Of a stretch of DNA of 64,000 nucleotides, positions 24,317-32,779 are shown piece by piece. The position numbers were made by a program, and so were the translations under genes. Position 1 is the stretch's first letter, and each line of letters opens with the position of its first letter. The stretch lies in NCBI RefSeq assembly GCF_045291545.1, contig NZ_CP149514.1, positions 1,488,001-1,552,000 of the forward strand. Direction: 5' to 3'. This DNA comes from Gallaecimonas sp045291545 (GTDB lineage Bacteria; Pseudomonadota; Gammaproteobacteria; Enterobacterales; Gallaecimonadaceae). The notes beneath the pieces were generated by a model, which was not told where the DNA came from, ran no database searches, and saw only the letters and a program-made list of their open reading frames with translations.

Positions 24317-24727
24317 CTAGTCATGGGTGAAGGCCGCATATGCCGGCACCGTTTCTAAATCGTGATCCCAGTTGGCGCGGCTGGCCATGAAAATGTGCGC
24401 CGTGGGTGTGGCCGTAACGTCACTGTCAAGGCTGCCAGCGGGCACCATTACCATGCCACTGTTGCCCAGCACCGTAGGTAAGGGTGAACCGCAGTGGCTG
24501 CAAAAACTGCGGCCATGGCGTGATTCGGGCAACAGGTAACGCTGCACCAGCTGTTCGCCCTGCTGCCAGTTGAGGTTGGCTTCAGCCACGAACAGGTTGG
24601 CGGCATTTGACGAGCCAGTGCCCTTACGGCAACGCGAGCAGTGGCAAAAATAAAACCGCTGTACCTCGCCCTGGCACTGGAAGGTAACGGCGCCGCACAG
24701 GCAGCTGCCATTAAGGGTATCGGTCAT
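24317..24727 (-). CDS. GFA-family (glutathione-dependent formaldehyde-activating-like) protein
   Basis: 136 residues with the full GFA zinc pattern: GSCLCGAVTF at the N-terminus, FCHCSRCRKGTG, and FCSHCGSPLP. The fold binds two structural zinc ions; some members bind glutathione or its S-hydroxymethyl adduct. The start is the ATG at 24727 with AAGGAGCA upstream; the upstream open frame belongs to other sequence. Confidence 0.9.
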   Translation of the reverse strand: MTDTLNGSCLCGAVTFQCQGEVQRFYFCHCSRCRKGTGSSNAANLFVAEANLNWQQGEQLVQRYLLPESRHGRSFCSHCGSPLPTVLGNSGMVMVPAGSLDSDVTATPTAHIFMASRANWDHDLETVPAYAAFTHD

Positions 24728-24767
24728 ACTGTGCTCCTTGGTGTTTGTCTCAAGGTAGCCGAAACGG

Positions 24768-24800
24768 CAAAAAAAAGGCCAGCTGCGGCTGGCCTGTTTG
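24768..24800 (-). terminator. Rho-independent terminator of prpE
   Basis: On the minus strand GGCCAGCCGCAGCTGGCC is followed by TTTTTTT, just after the prpE stop. Confidence 0.88.
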
Positions 24801-26684
24801 TCAGCGGCGCAACACCCGCAGGCGGTTTTCAATTTCTGCCAGCACTGCCGGATCATCAATGGTTGATGGCACGGTGTAGCTTTCGCCATCGATGATCTGG
24901 CGCAGCACCCGCCGCAGGATCTTGCCAGAGCGGGTTTTCGGCAACCGCTGCACCACCACAGCCTGATTAAAGCAGGCAATGGCGCCAATGGCGTTACGTA
25001 CCATGGCCACCAGCTCGGCTTGCAGGGTCTGCTCGTCTACCTCAACGCCGTCTTTGAGCAGCACCAGCCCCAGCGGCAACTGGCCCTTGAGGCTGTCCGC
25101 AATACCGATCACCGCACATTCAGCCACCGCCGGGTGGGCAGCAACAATCTCTTCCATTTCGCCGGTAGACAGCCGGTGCCCGGCCACATTGATGACATCA
25201 TCAGTGCGGCCCATGATAAACACGTAACCGTCTTCGTCTTTATAACCGCCGTCGCCAGACGTGTAATAGCCCGGGTGGTCTGTCAGGTAGCCGTCGCGAA
25301 AGCGCGGGAAGTTACCCCAAATGGTCGGCAGGCAGCCCGGCGGCAATGGCAGCTTAACGGCGATATAGCCCTGTTCATTAGGGCCACAGGGATTGCCCAT
25401 GGGATCCAGCACCTGCAAATCAAAGCCCGGCACGGGCAGCGTTGACGAACCCGGCTTCACCGGCAACGGCTCAATGCCCATGGGGTTAGCGCAAATGGGC
25501 CAGCCGGTTTCGGTTTGCCACCAGTGGTCGATCACCGGCTTGCCGGTGCAGGCAGTTGTCCATTGGTAGGTAGGCGGGTCCAGCCGCTCACCGGCCACAA
25601 AGATAATATCCAGACAGGAAATGTCATACTGCTGTAAAAGCCTGGCGTCGGGGTCTTCTTTTTTGATGGCGCGAAAGGCGGTAGGCGCGGCAAACATGAT
25701 TTTTACTTTATGGTCGGCAATGACGCGCCAGAAAGCGCCAGCGTCCGGGGTACGCACCGGCTTGCCTTCATACAACACAGAGGTGGCACCAGCCAATAGT
25801 GGGCCATAAACAATGTAGGAATGGCCCACCACCCAGCCCACATCGGAAGCGGCCCAGAAGACTTCGCCCGGGTTGAGGTTATAGACCGCCTTCATCGAAT
25901 AATGCAGGGCCACCGCATGGCCGCCGTTGTCACGCACCACCCCCTTGGGGCGGCCAGTGGTGCCCGAGGTGTAGAGAATGTAGAGCGGGTCGGTGGCGTC
26001 AACCGGTACGCAATCAGCTGGTGTGGCTGCGGCCATGGCCTCATGCCAGTCCAGGTCATGGCCAGCGGTCATGGCGGCTTCGGCCTGGGGGCGCTGCAAC
26101 ACAATGGACCGCTGCGGCTTATGTTCAGCCTGGCGCAGCGCTTCGTCCAGCAGCGGCTTATAGGCAATGACATTGCCAAACTCAATGCCACAGGAAGCCG
26201 ACACCACCACTTTCGGCTCAGCATCGTCAATGCGGATAGCCAGCTCATGGGGGGCAAAACCGCCAAACACCACGGAATGAATTGCCCCTAGCCGTGCCAC
26301 CGCCAGCATGGCCACTGCCGCTTCCGGCACCATGGGCATATAGATGATGACCCGATCCCCCTTGCCAACACCCTCAGCCGCCAGCACACCGGCAAAACGC
26401 GCCACTTCATCACGCAACTCACGGTAACTGATACGCCGCTGCTCACCGGTTGCGGCAGAGTCATAAATCAATGCCGTCTGTTCGCCCCGGCCCTGTTCTA
26501 TTTGCCAGTCCAGCGCCATGTAGGCGGTATTCATGGAAGCACCGGCAAACCAGCGGTCTACACCGTTATCGTCTTTACTGAGAATGTGCTGCGGTAGTGT
26601 GTACCAGGGTAACTGGCTGGCCTGTTCGGCCCAGAAGGCTTCAGGGTGTTCAATGGAACGACGGTACTGCGATTGATAAGACAT
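24801..26684 (-). CDS. prpE: Propionyl-CoA/acetyl-CoA synthetase-like ligase (PrpE type)
   Basis: 627 residues, close to the 628 of E. coli PrpE. ATP/AMP motif LYILYTSGTTGRPKGVV, A5 motif WWQTETGWPI, A7 YYTSGDGGYKDEDGYVFIMGRTDDVINVAGHRLSTGEMEE, and the acetylation-site lysine in KTRSGKILRRVLR. The enzyme makes acyl-AMP then acyl-CoA from propionate. It stands alone here, without prpBCD, so acetate or another short acid is also possible. The ATG at 26684 (MSYQSQYRRS) is the natural start. Confidence 0.88.
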   Translation of the reverse strand: MSYQSQYRRSIEHPEAFWAEQASQLPWYTLPQHILSKDDNGVDRWFAGASMNTAYMALDWQIEQGRGEQTALIYDSAATGEQRRISYRELRDEVARFAGVLAAEGVGKGDRVIIYMPMVPEAAVAMLAVARLGAIHSVVFGGFAPHELAIRIDDAEPKVVVSASCGIEFGNVIAYKPLLDEALRQAEHKPQRSIVLQRPQAEAAMTAGHDLDWHEAMAAATPADCVPVDATDPLYILYTSGTTGRPKGVVRDNGGHAVALHYSMKAVYNLNPGEVFWAASDVGWVVGHSYIVYGPLLAGATSVLYEGKPVRTPDAGAFWRVIADHKVKIMFAAPTAFRAIKKEDPDARLLQQYDISCLDIIFVAGERLDPPTYQWTTACTGKPVIDHWWQTETGWPICANPMGIEPLPVKPGSSTLPVPGFDLQVLDPMGNPCGPNEQGYIAVKLPLPPGCLPTIWGNFPRFRDGYLTDHPGYYTSGDGGYKDEDGYVFIMGRTDDVINVAGHRLSTGEMEEIVAAHPAVAECAVIGIADSLKGQLPLGLVLLKDGVEVDEQTLQAELVAMVRNAIGAIACFNQAVVVQRLPKTRSGKILRRVLRQIIDGESYTVPSTIDDPAVLAEIENRLRVLRR

Positions 26685-26807
26685 AATTCGGCCTTTTTGG
26701 CTGCTTATTTTAATCACCCGCCGGCGCACCGCTGGCGAGCCAAAGCCCCACTCCCCATGGGGTTTTCTGTTGCCTTAACCCTTTGGCAAAGCGCCCATTT
26801 TTGCAAT

Positions 26808-26831
26808 TAGGCGTTAGTCGAATAACGCCTA
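26808..26831. repeat. Inverted repeat between the YrhK and prpE genes
   Basis: Perfect 9-bp arms TAGGCGTTA and TAACGCCTA with a 6-nt loop. It lies about 125 bp upstream of the prpE ATG. With no T run it looks more like an operator or mRNA hairpin than a terminator. Confidence 0.5.
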
Positions 26832-26837
26832 CCATCG

Positions 26838-27110
26838 CTATTGCACCGGCGGGCTTTGCTGCATACGACCAACATGAATAAGACTGGCCAGCTTGATGGC
26901 CGGTTTAATGAGTAGCTGCGCACTACCGGCAATAAACAACCAGGTGCCGCTTTCTTCCAGCGAGTGGGTTAAGAAGAAGAAACTGCCAACCAAAAACCAG
27001 ATGGCAATCAGCAAATCGTTAAGCGCACCGGCCGCTTCATAGCGGCGCTGAATGACCAGATGACGACTGCCGCCGATGCCAATATCCAGCTCTGTGTCAC
27101 CATCCCCCAT
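26838..27110 (-). CDS. YrhK-domain small membrane protein
   Basis: 90 residues with two hydrophobic helices separated by a short loop (LLIAIWFLVGSFFFL, then LFIAGSAQLLIKPAIKLA), the YrhK-like domain pattern. The role is unknown; in other bacteria it is found in small membrane proteins. Start at the ATG 27110 (MGDGDTELDIGIGG). Confidence 0.75.
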   Translation of the reverse strand: MGDGDTELDIGIGGSRHLVIQRRYEAAGALNDLLIAIWFLVGSFFFLTHSLEESGTWLFIAGSAQLLIKPAIKLASLIHVGRMQQSPPVQ

Positions 27111-27157
27111 ACTGTTACTCCACTGCTATTTCGGGTGTAGCCAGGGTGCCACTGCCA

Positions 27158-27781
27158 TTAACCGATGGCAAAAGCGCTTTTGATACCGTCAATGAGCATC
27201 TGGGCGCCGACCACCGCCAGGATCAACCCCATCAGCCGGGATATCACCTTGATGACATTGGCCCCGAGAAAATCCGATACCCAGCGGCCACCGACAAAAG
27301 CGATATAGGTCAGCACCGCCACCACGGCGAAGGCCAGCAGCACCAAAGCGGCTTCTGGCAAGGTTGAGCCGGCTGCAAAGTTCATGGCCGTGGCAATGGT
27401 GCCCGGCCCGGCCAGCACCGGAATGCCCAGCGGGGTAATGGCCACACTCAAGGCAGCATCGCGGCTGGCAGCCAGATCTTTGTCTGCCGGGCGGTGTACC
27501 GACGAATGCTCACCTTGCAACAGGTGGTAACCAATAAGGCCAATCATGACGCCGCCGGCCAATTTGAAAGCCGGCAAGGTGATGCCAAAAACCTGAAAGA
27601 TAGCCCGGCCACCAAAAGTAAAAAGCGCCACAATCAGCAAGGCCATCAACACGGAGCGCAGGGCTATTGAGCGCTGCTCGGAGCGGCTGAAATCACCGGT
27701 CAGGGCGATAAACAGCGAGGAATTGGCAAGGGGATTCATGATGGCAAAAAATGCCATAAAAACAGTAATAAAGTGCGCCAT
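27158..27781 (-). CDS. MarC-family (YhgN/UPF0056) inner-membrane protein
   Basis: 207 residues, six hydrophobic helices, with the family signatures FAIMNPLANSSLFIALT and AITPLGIPVLAGPGTIATAM. The first helix hairpin and the conserved PLAxP-type motif are typical of NAAT-type MarC proteins. Transport function is not proven in most members. It is divergent from the proVWX operon. Confidence 0.9.
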   Translation of the reverse strand: MAHFITVFMAFFAIMNPLANSSLFIALTGDFSRSEQRSIALRSVLMALLIVALFTFGGRAIFQVFGITLPAFKLAGGVMIGLIGYHLLQGEHSSVHRPADKDLAASRDAALSVAITPLGIPVLAGPGTIATAMNFAAGSTLPEAALVLLAFAVVAVLTYIAFVGGRWVSDFLGANVIKVISRLMGLILAVVGAQMLIDGIKSAFAIG

Positions 27782-28245
27782 GGCTAACCTTCCGGTGGTG
27801 CGTTAATTGATTGACTAAAAGTGCTGCAAAACGTTCCGTTAATTTGTGTGCTTGGCACCATGACGTGACGTTACGCTCAACGTGGCGTCTTTTTCACCAC
27901 CTAACACCTTACAACCCCATGTAAATAAAAAGAAAATAAATGTAATTACGCCATCACATGGCAGTGATAGCGCAACATCGATGAATGGCTCGTTCAGGCA
28001 CTAACAATTCAACAGTGGCCCAACATTTTCAAGGCTCGCAGCGCTACAGGCCACAGGCATTTGGCGGCTTCACCTGATGCCTAAAACACCCACAAAAAAT
28101 TACGCAAGTCTATGTTTAGAAATGAATTTAACATTTTTAAAGCGATTGCATCTAAGCCTTCGACGATTAGCTTCTGCTTTTGCATCGGACTTTTCGATAC
28201 GTTAGGGTAAAAATAATTTGCATAACAGCGAGTGACGAGTGACCT
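27782..28245. other. Long divergent intergenic region (marC-like / proV)
   Basis: 464 bp between marC-like and proV contain no gene I can support. Short dyads occur but none is decisive. AT-rich stretches (27905-27950 and 28085-28235) could hold the osmotically regulated proV promoter. Confidence 0.5.
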
Positions 28246-29490
28246 GTGACAGACCAAAATAAAACCCGTATCCGACTGGAAGGTGTCAGTAAGGTTTTCG
28301 GGCGGCAGGCGCAACAGGCCGTCGACGACCTACGCAAAGGCAAAAGCAAAACCGAGGTGCAGGCAGAACATGCTGCCGTGGTGGGCGCTTTTGACGTATC
28401 CATGGAGATCCGCAGCGGCGAGATCTTCGTCATTATGGGCCTGTCAGGCAGTGGTAAATCGACCCTGCTGCGCCTGATCAACCGCCTTCACGAACCCTCC
28501 ACCGGCCGAGTGGTTATTGACGGCGAAGACATCACCAAACTGGACAGTAAAGGCCTACGGGCACTGCGCCGGCAAAAATTCGGCATGGTATTTCAAAGCT
28601 TTGCCCTGCTGCCACACCGCACCGTAATGGGTAACGTCGAGTTTGGCCTGGAAGTTCAGGGGGTAGATAAACAAACCCGCCAGCAGCAGGCTCAGGAAGT
28701 GATTGATACCGTTGGCCTCAGTGGTTACGAGACAAAATACGCGTCGGAACTGTCAGGCGGTATGCAGCAGCGTGTCGGCCTGGCCCGCGCCCTGGCTGCC
28801 GATCCGGAAATTTTGCTGATGGACGAAGCCTTCAGTGCCCTTGACCCGTTGATCCGCAGCCAGTTGCAGGATGATCTGCTGGAAATTCAGGACCGTCTCG
28901 GCAAGACCATTGTCTTTGTTTCGCACGATCTGGACGAAGCCCTGAAGCTGGGCAGCCGCATTGCCATCATGCGCGATGGCCGGTTGATCCAAGTAGGCAC
29001 CCCAGAAGAAATTATCGCCAACCCGGCCGATGATTACGTTTCCGCCTTTGTTGAAGGTGCCGACCGCACTCAGGTACTGACTGCCGAGCAGATCATGCGC
29101 CGCCCCAGCACCACCGGCCACCCGGAAGATGCTCCGCGTACCCTGCTGCGCAAGATGGAACGCAGCGGCTTTGGCGGCCTGGTGATGGTTGATAACTCCC
29201 GCAAGTTGCATGGTTATGTTGGCCTGGACACCGTGATCGGCCAACGTGACGCCGAGCGGCTGGACAAGAGCACCGTCACCTCCTTGCCTACTGCCGGCCT
29301 GGATACCAGCGTCAACGACATGATCACACTGGTTACCGAAAAAACCGCCCCGATCGTGATCCTCGACGAGCGTGAGCGAGTGGTGGGTATTGTTGATAAA
29401 AGCACTCTGCTGGCCGCTTTGGCTCAGGGTGACAATAGCGAAGCGGCTGCCGAGCAAGCCGAGCCACAACCTGCCGACACTGACGCATAA
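28246..29490 (+). CDS. proV: Glycine betaine/proline ABC transporter ATP-binding protein
   Basis: 414 residues, the usual ProV length. Walker A GLSGSGKSTLLRL at about residues 66-77, signature LSGGMQQRVGLARAL, Walker B EILLMDEAFSALDP, and a C-terminal CBS-pair region (residues about 280-390) that may sense osmotic strength. ProV powers osmoprotectant uptake with ProW and ProX. The start is a GTG at 28246 (VTDQNKTRI...). First gene of proVWX; ATP-binding, permease and binding protein are all present. Confidence 0.95.
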   Translation: MTDQNKTRIRLEGVSKVFGRQAQQAVDDLRKGKSKTEVQAEHAAVVGAFDVSMEIRSGEIFVIMGLSGSGKSTLLRLINRLHEPSTGRVVIDGEDITKLDSKGLRALRRQKFGMVFQSFALLPHRTVMGNVEFGLEVQGVDKQTRQQQAQEVIDTVGLSGYETKYASELSGGMQQRVGLARALAADPEILLMDEAFSALDPLIRSQLQDDLLEIQDRLGKTIVFVSHDLDEALKLGSRIAIMRDGRLIQVGTPEEIIANPADDYVSAFVEGADRTQVLTAEQIMRRPSTTGHPEDAPRTLLRKMERSGFGGLVMVDNSRKLHGYVGLDTVIGQRDAERLDKSTVTSLPTAGLDTSVNDMITLVTEKTAPIVILDERERVVGIVDKSTLLAALAQGDNSEAAAEQAEPQPADTDA

Positions 29491-29502
29491 GGGAGCCTGA
29501 TT

Positions 29503-30363
29503 ATGAGTTTTTCACTGGGAAAACCGCTACCGATTGGCGACGCCGTCAGTAACGCGGTTAACTACCTGACAGAACATTACGCCACTGCTTTTAACGCGGT
29601 AACTTACGGTGTTCATTACTTGATCACCGGCCTGAAAAACGGCCTGCTGGCCATTCCACCGTTCTTGTTTATTGCCATCATCGCCGCTTTGGCTATCTGG
29701 CTGTCAAACTGGCGCCGTAAAGGCGCCTGGGGCCTTGGCGCCTTTGTGGTACTGGGGCTGCTGTTAGTGCTTAACCTGGGCTACTGGGCGGCACTGATGG
29801 AAACCCTGGCACTGGTACTGGCCGCCGAGATCATGGTGATCATTATCGGCCTGCCGCTCGGCATTCTTGGTGGCCGCAGTGAACTGGCCGACCGCATCAT
29901 GCGGCCGCTGCTGGACATCATGCAAACCATGCCGGCTTTCGTTTATCTGGTGCCGGCGGTGATCTTCTTCGGCCTGGGGCTGGTGCCGGGGGTTATCTCT
30001 ACGGTGATCTTTGCCCTGCCACCACTTATTCGCCTGACTACCCTGGGTATTCGCCAGGTGCCAAAAGAGCTGGTGGAAGCCGCCAACTCCTTCGGCTGTA
30101 CCTGGTGGCAAATGCTGGTAAAGGTACAGCTGCCCAGCGCCATGCCGTCGATCATGGCCGGTGTTAACCAGTCCATCATGTTGGGCCTGTCAATGGTGGT
30201 TATTGCCGCCATGATCGGTGCCGGTGGCCTGGGTAACGTAGTTCTGCAAGGCATTACCCAACTTGACGTGGGTAAAGGCTTTGTTGGCGGCCTGGCGGTC
30301 GTCATCCTCGCGATCATCCTCGATCGCATCACTCAATCGTTCGGACAGAAAAGGAATCAGTAA
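29503..30363 (+). CDS. proW: Glycine betaine/proline ABC transporter permease
   Basis: 286 residues. A short N-terminal stretch precedes a membrane domain with six or seven helices and the binding-protein-dependent transport signature EAANSFGCTWWQMLVKVQLPSAMPS, which docks to ProV. It lies 12 bp after proV with GGGAGC upstream. E. coli ProW has a longer N-terminal tail; here the tail is shorter, as in many non-enteric homologues. Confidence 0.94.
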   Translation: MSFSLGKPLPIGDAVSNAVNYLTEHYATAFNAVTYGVHYLITGLKNGLLAIPPFLFIAIIAALAIWLSNWRRKGAWGLGAFVVLGLLLVLNLGYWAALMETLALVLAAEIMVIIIGLPLGILGGRSELADRIMRPLLDIMQTMPAFVYLVPAVIFFGLGLVPGVISTVIFALPPLIRLTTLGIRQVPKELVEAANSFGCTWWQMLVKVQLPSAMPSIMAGVNQSIMLGLSMVVIAAMIGAGGLGNVVLQGITQLDVGKGFVGGLAVVILAIILDRITQSFGQKRNQ

Positions 30364-30364
30364 C

Positions 30365-31231
30365 ATGCAGCGATTCTCTCGACTCCTCCAAGCCGGCCTG
30401 CTGGCCGCTGCGACACTCGGTGCCGGTCTGCTGCCTGCTGCACAGGCCGCCGAAAAGCCCGAGATCAAACTGGGCTATGTACAGAGCTGGCCTTCCAGTG
30501 ACATCACCACCCACCTGGCCGGTGCGGTGATCAAACAACGCCTGGGCAACCCGGTGAATATGATGGCTTCTGCTGCCGGCCCAATGTGGGAAGCGGTTGC
30601 CAGCAACCACTCTGATGCCATGCTGACCGCCTGGCTGCCCAGCACTCACAAAACGTATTACGAGAAGCTGTGGGACAAAGTGGTGATCATGGGCCCCAAC
30701 GTCACTGGTACCCGCCTGGGTATCGCCGTGCCGAAGTACGTGCCAATCAACACTATTGAGGAGCTCAAAGCCCACTCTGACAAGTTCATGGGCCGCATTG
30801 TTGGCGTTGGCGCCGGTGCCGGTATCAACATCAACACCGAAAAAGCCATCAAGGCTTACGGCCTGTCCAACTTTAACCTGCAATCCAGCTCTACCGCGGC
30901 CATGACTGCACAACTGCAACGGGCCATGCGCTCCAAGCAGTGGATTGCGGTTACCGCCTGGACACCGATGTGGATGTGGGCCAAGTTCGATATCAAGTTC
31001 CTCAAAGATCCCAAGCACATCTACGGTAAAGGCGGCTACATTGCCACTGTTGCCAACCCGGCCCTGGCCAAAAAGGCCCCAGCGGTATATGCCTTTTTAA
31101 ACAAATTTGCCATTCCCCGTGAGCAGCTTTCTGCCATGATGCTGGATATGAAAAACGGCAAAAGTGTTGATGACGTCGTAAACGGCTGGATCAAAGCCCA
31201 CCCGAAAATGGTGGACAGCTGGGTGAAGTAA
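30365..31231 (+). CDS. proX: Glycine betaine/proline ABC transporter substrate-binding protein
   Basis: 288 residues. A signal peptide (MQRFSRLLQAGLLAAATLGAGLLPAAQA, cleavage before AEKPE) precedes an OpuAC-type periplasmic binding domain with KLGYVQSWPSSDI, and WLPSTHKTYYEKLWDK and WTPMWMWAKFDIK, which supply aromatic residues for a quaternary ammonium box. ATG at 30365, one base after the proW stop, so translation is likely coupled. Confidence 0.94.
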   Translation: MQRFSRLLQAGLLAAATLGAGLLPAAQAAEKPEIKLGYVQSWPSSDITTHLAGAVIKQRLGNPVNMMASAAGPMWEAVASNHSDAMLTAWLPSTHKTYYEKLWDKVVIMGPNVTGTRLGIAVPKYVPINTIEELKAHSDKFMGRIVGVGAGAGININTEKAIKAYGLSNFNLQSSSTAAMTAQLQRAMRSKQWIAVTAWTPMWMWAKFDIKFLKDPKHIYGKGGYIATVANPALAKKAPAVYAFLNKFAIPREQLSAMMLDMKNGKSVDDVVNGWIKAHPKMVDSWVK

Positions 31232-31247
31232 CCTCACCGCTGATGCT

Positions 31248-31276
31248 AAAAAGGCGCCTGATGGCGCCTTTTTTAT
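31248..31276 (+). terminator. Rho-independent terminator of proVWX
   Basis: AAAAAGGCGCC-TGAT-GGCGCCTTTTTT just after the proX stop. Confidence 0.92.
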
Positions 31277-31294
31277 TGGCTAACGTCTACGTAA

Positions 31295-31634
31295 GGCCTG
31301 ACGCTCTTAGCGCCTCGCAAGACAGCGGGGCTCTGGGAGCAAGATCACCCAAGGAACGAGGCCGTTGCTGCGCTGAAAGCCGGGCAACTGGCCGAGTGGA
31401 AAAGAGAAAGCGGTTATCACCAACGCTCAAAAGTGGAAAAGGCCATATCGCGATACAAGCAGTTCATCAGCCCGAAGCTGAGTCTGCACGACTACAACGG
31501 CCAAGTGGCAGAGGCTTTGGCCGGGGTGAAGGTGATGAACACAATGCTGGGCCTTGGCATGCCTGTTCGCCAGGTCAACCAAGGGCAGCCAACCCTTTAG
31601 GGGCAGGCCTTCCAAGCTCTGATTATCAACAACG
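31295..31634 (+). pseudogene. IS5-family transposase C-terminal remnant, copy 1
   Basis: An open frame of 101 codons to TAG at 31598-31600 reads ...APRKTAGLWEQDHPRNEAVAAL..., then WKRESGYHQRSKVEKAISRYK and ...LGLGMPVRQVNQGQPTL. The HPRNEA and YHQRSKVEKAISRYK motifs, including the catalytic Glu region, are typical IS5-type transposase C-termini. The N-terminal part is missing. Sequence shared with copy 2 (33763-34016) extends past the stop to CAACAACGCC. It marks the left edge of the 2.1-kb island. Confidence 0.8.
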
Positions 31635-31647
31635 CCATACTCTGTAG

Positions 31648-31719
31648 CACTAACGCCGCGCTCTGCGGCAAATTTGGAGCGCAGCGGAAAATTTGTCCGA
31701 CAGCAGCGCTTTGTTAAGC
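31648..31719 (-). other. Integron attC recombination site
   Basis: On the minus strand: R'' GCTTAAC, spacer AAA, arm GCGCT-g-CTG-t-CGG-a-CAAATTT, 13-nt loop, arm AAATTTG-CCG-CAG-AGCGC, spacer GGC, then R' GTTAGTG. Apart from the three lower-case bases the arms are perfectly complementary (18 bp), and all unpaired bases are on the same arm, as is typical of attC. R'' lies 2 nt after the DUF4326 stop, the usual cassette layout. Confidence 0.85.
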
Positions 31720-31721
31720 GC

Positions 31722-32327
31722 TTATTTACCGTCATCCCACGAATTGAGAAAATCAGCAAGGACATCACCATGACAGGCCTGAGGCTTACAAAAGCACCCT
31801 AAACGCTTTCCTGCCAACTTGTACACTTGAGACTTTTCCTTGTTAGGGAATTTCTCATAATCAAAGTCATACTTGAATTTTCGTATAACTTCTTCTCGAT
31901 CATCTCCTTCCTCATACATCGAGTAGGGGTTTCCCCAATATGAGCCCCTTCCTATATACTCATAATTCGGCGTACTTTTCTCCGACTGGTACTCAGCCTC
32001 AGTCTTAATGTTTATAACACGTGTTATTGAAATTTTAATATGCCTTAATGGTTTTCCGCTTTCTTTTAATTGTTCTGTCTCTCTTATGAACTCTTCACCA
32101 TCATCAAAAACAATAGCGTGACTTATTTCGTTAGGAGTCCAGCTAGAAATTTCTCTAGCTGTCATTTTTTCTGAGGATTCATCACAGAACATTGCAATTA
32201 AACCGTTAGGATCGGATGGATACACCAAAGTGGCTGCACCGAGACTCGATGTTATTTTCTTAACCTTTCTCGAGAACTTCGAATAGCAATTGAATAGCTT
32301 CGGATAAAGAATTAATACTGTAGCCAT
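31722..32327 (-). CDS. DUF4326 domain protein
   Basis: 201 residues. The C-terminal half is a DUF4326 domain with YIGRGSYWGNPYSM and LGCFCKPQACHGDVLADFLN. The N-terminal half (residues 1-110) is a distinct alpha/beta region whose start, MATVLILYPKLFNCYSKF, recalls a nucleotide-type Rossmann strand. Biochemical activity is not established for this family. Its ATG overlaps the stop of the DUF488 gene by one base, so translation is coupled. Last gene of the three-gene module, ending 2 nt before an attC. Confidence 0.85.
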   Translation of the reverse strand: MATVLILYPKLFNCYSKFSRKVKKITSSLGAATLVYPSDPNGLIAMFCDESSEKMTAREISSWTPNEISHAIVFDDGEEFIRETEQLKESGKPLRHIKISITRVINIKTEAEYQSEKSTPNYEYIGRGSYWGNPYSMYEEGDDREEVIRKFKYDFDYEKFPNKEKSQVYKLAGKRLGCFCKPQACHGDVLADFLNSWDDGK

Positions 32328-32779
32328 TAGTATAAATGTTTAACCTTTAAGTCTAAGTTTGAATGTTGATTAAGATACTCAACTACAAGTCTTCTATGGC
32401 AAAGGTGCGGCTCATGCTCGCTACATAACAAACAACCTTGGTCAAGCAATGTTGGCTTTATTGATCTTTCAATATTTCTCTGCCCCATCAAATTTAGAAA
32501 TTTATCCTCGTATACTTCCCAAGACATATCACCTTTCTTATAGGCGTTTAAAATATCTTTAGTCGGTGCTAGTTCAGGTGAGTGAACATATTCTGCACCG
32601 CACAGTTCATTTAAAAAGAATTTCAAGTCATCTCTTTTAGCAAAACCTGCCAGTTGAGAAACATTATTTAAGCGAACATCAATTAGAGTTTTTACGTTAG
32701 AGTGCCTTAAAAAAGTGAAGAATTTTTCGGCACTCTTTTTTGTAAATCCAATTGTATAGATATCAATCGTACTATCCAT
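32327..32779 (-). CDS. DUF488 domain protein
   Basis: 150 residues, matching the DUF488 family: IYTIGFTKKSAEKFFTFLRHSNVKTLIDVRLN, then FAKRDDLKFFL, LAPTKDI and LLCSEHEPHLCHRRLVVEYLN near the C-terminus. The D-V-R motif and the C/CHR motif are family hallmarks, yet function is unknown; catalytic use of the conserved cysteines is plausible. It overlaps the upstream dual-OB gene by 8 bp and the downstream DUF4326 gene by 1 bp. AT-rich compared with the host. Confidence 0.88.
   Translation of the reverse strand: MDSTIDIYTIGFTKKSAEKFFTFLRHSNVKTLIDVRLNNVSQLAGFAKRDDLKFFLNELCGAEYVHSPELAPTKDILNAYKKGDMSWEVYEDKFLNLMGQRNIERSIKPTLLDQGCLLCSEHEPHLCHRRLVVEYLNQHSNLDLKVKHLY

Noticed and set aside
27782..28245. 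Small genes in the marC-proV intergenic region
   Set aside because: Frames are short, lack ribosome sites and show no recognisable product.
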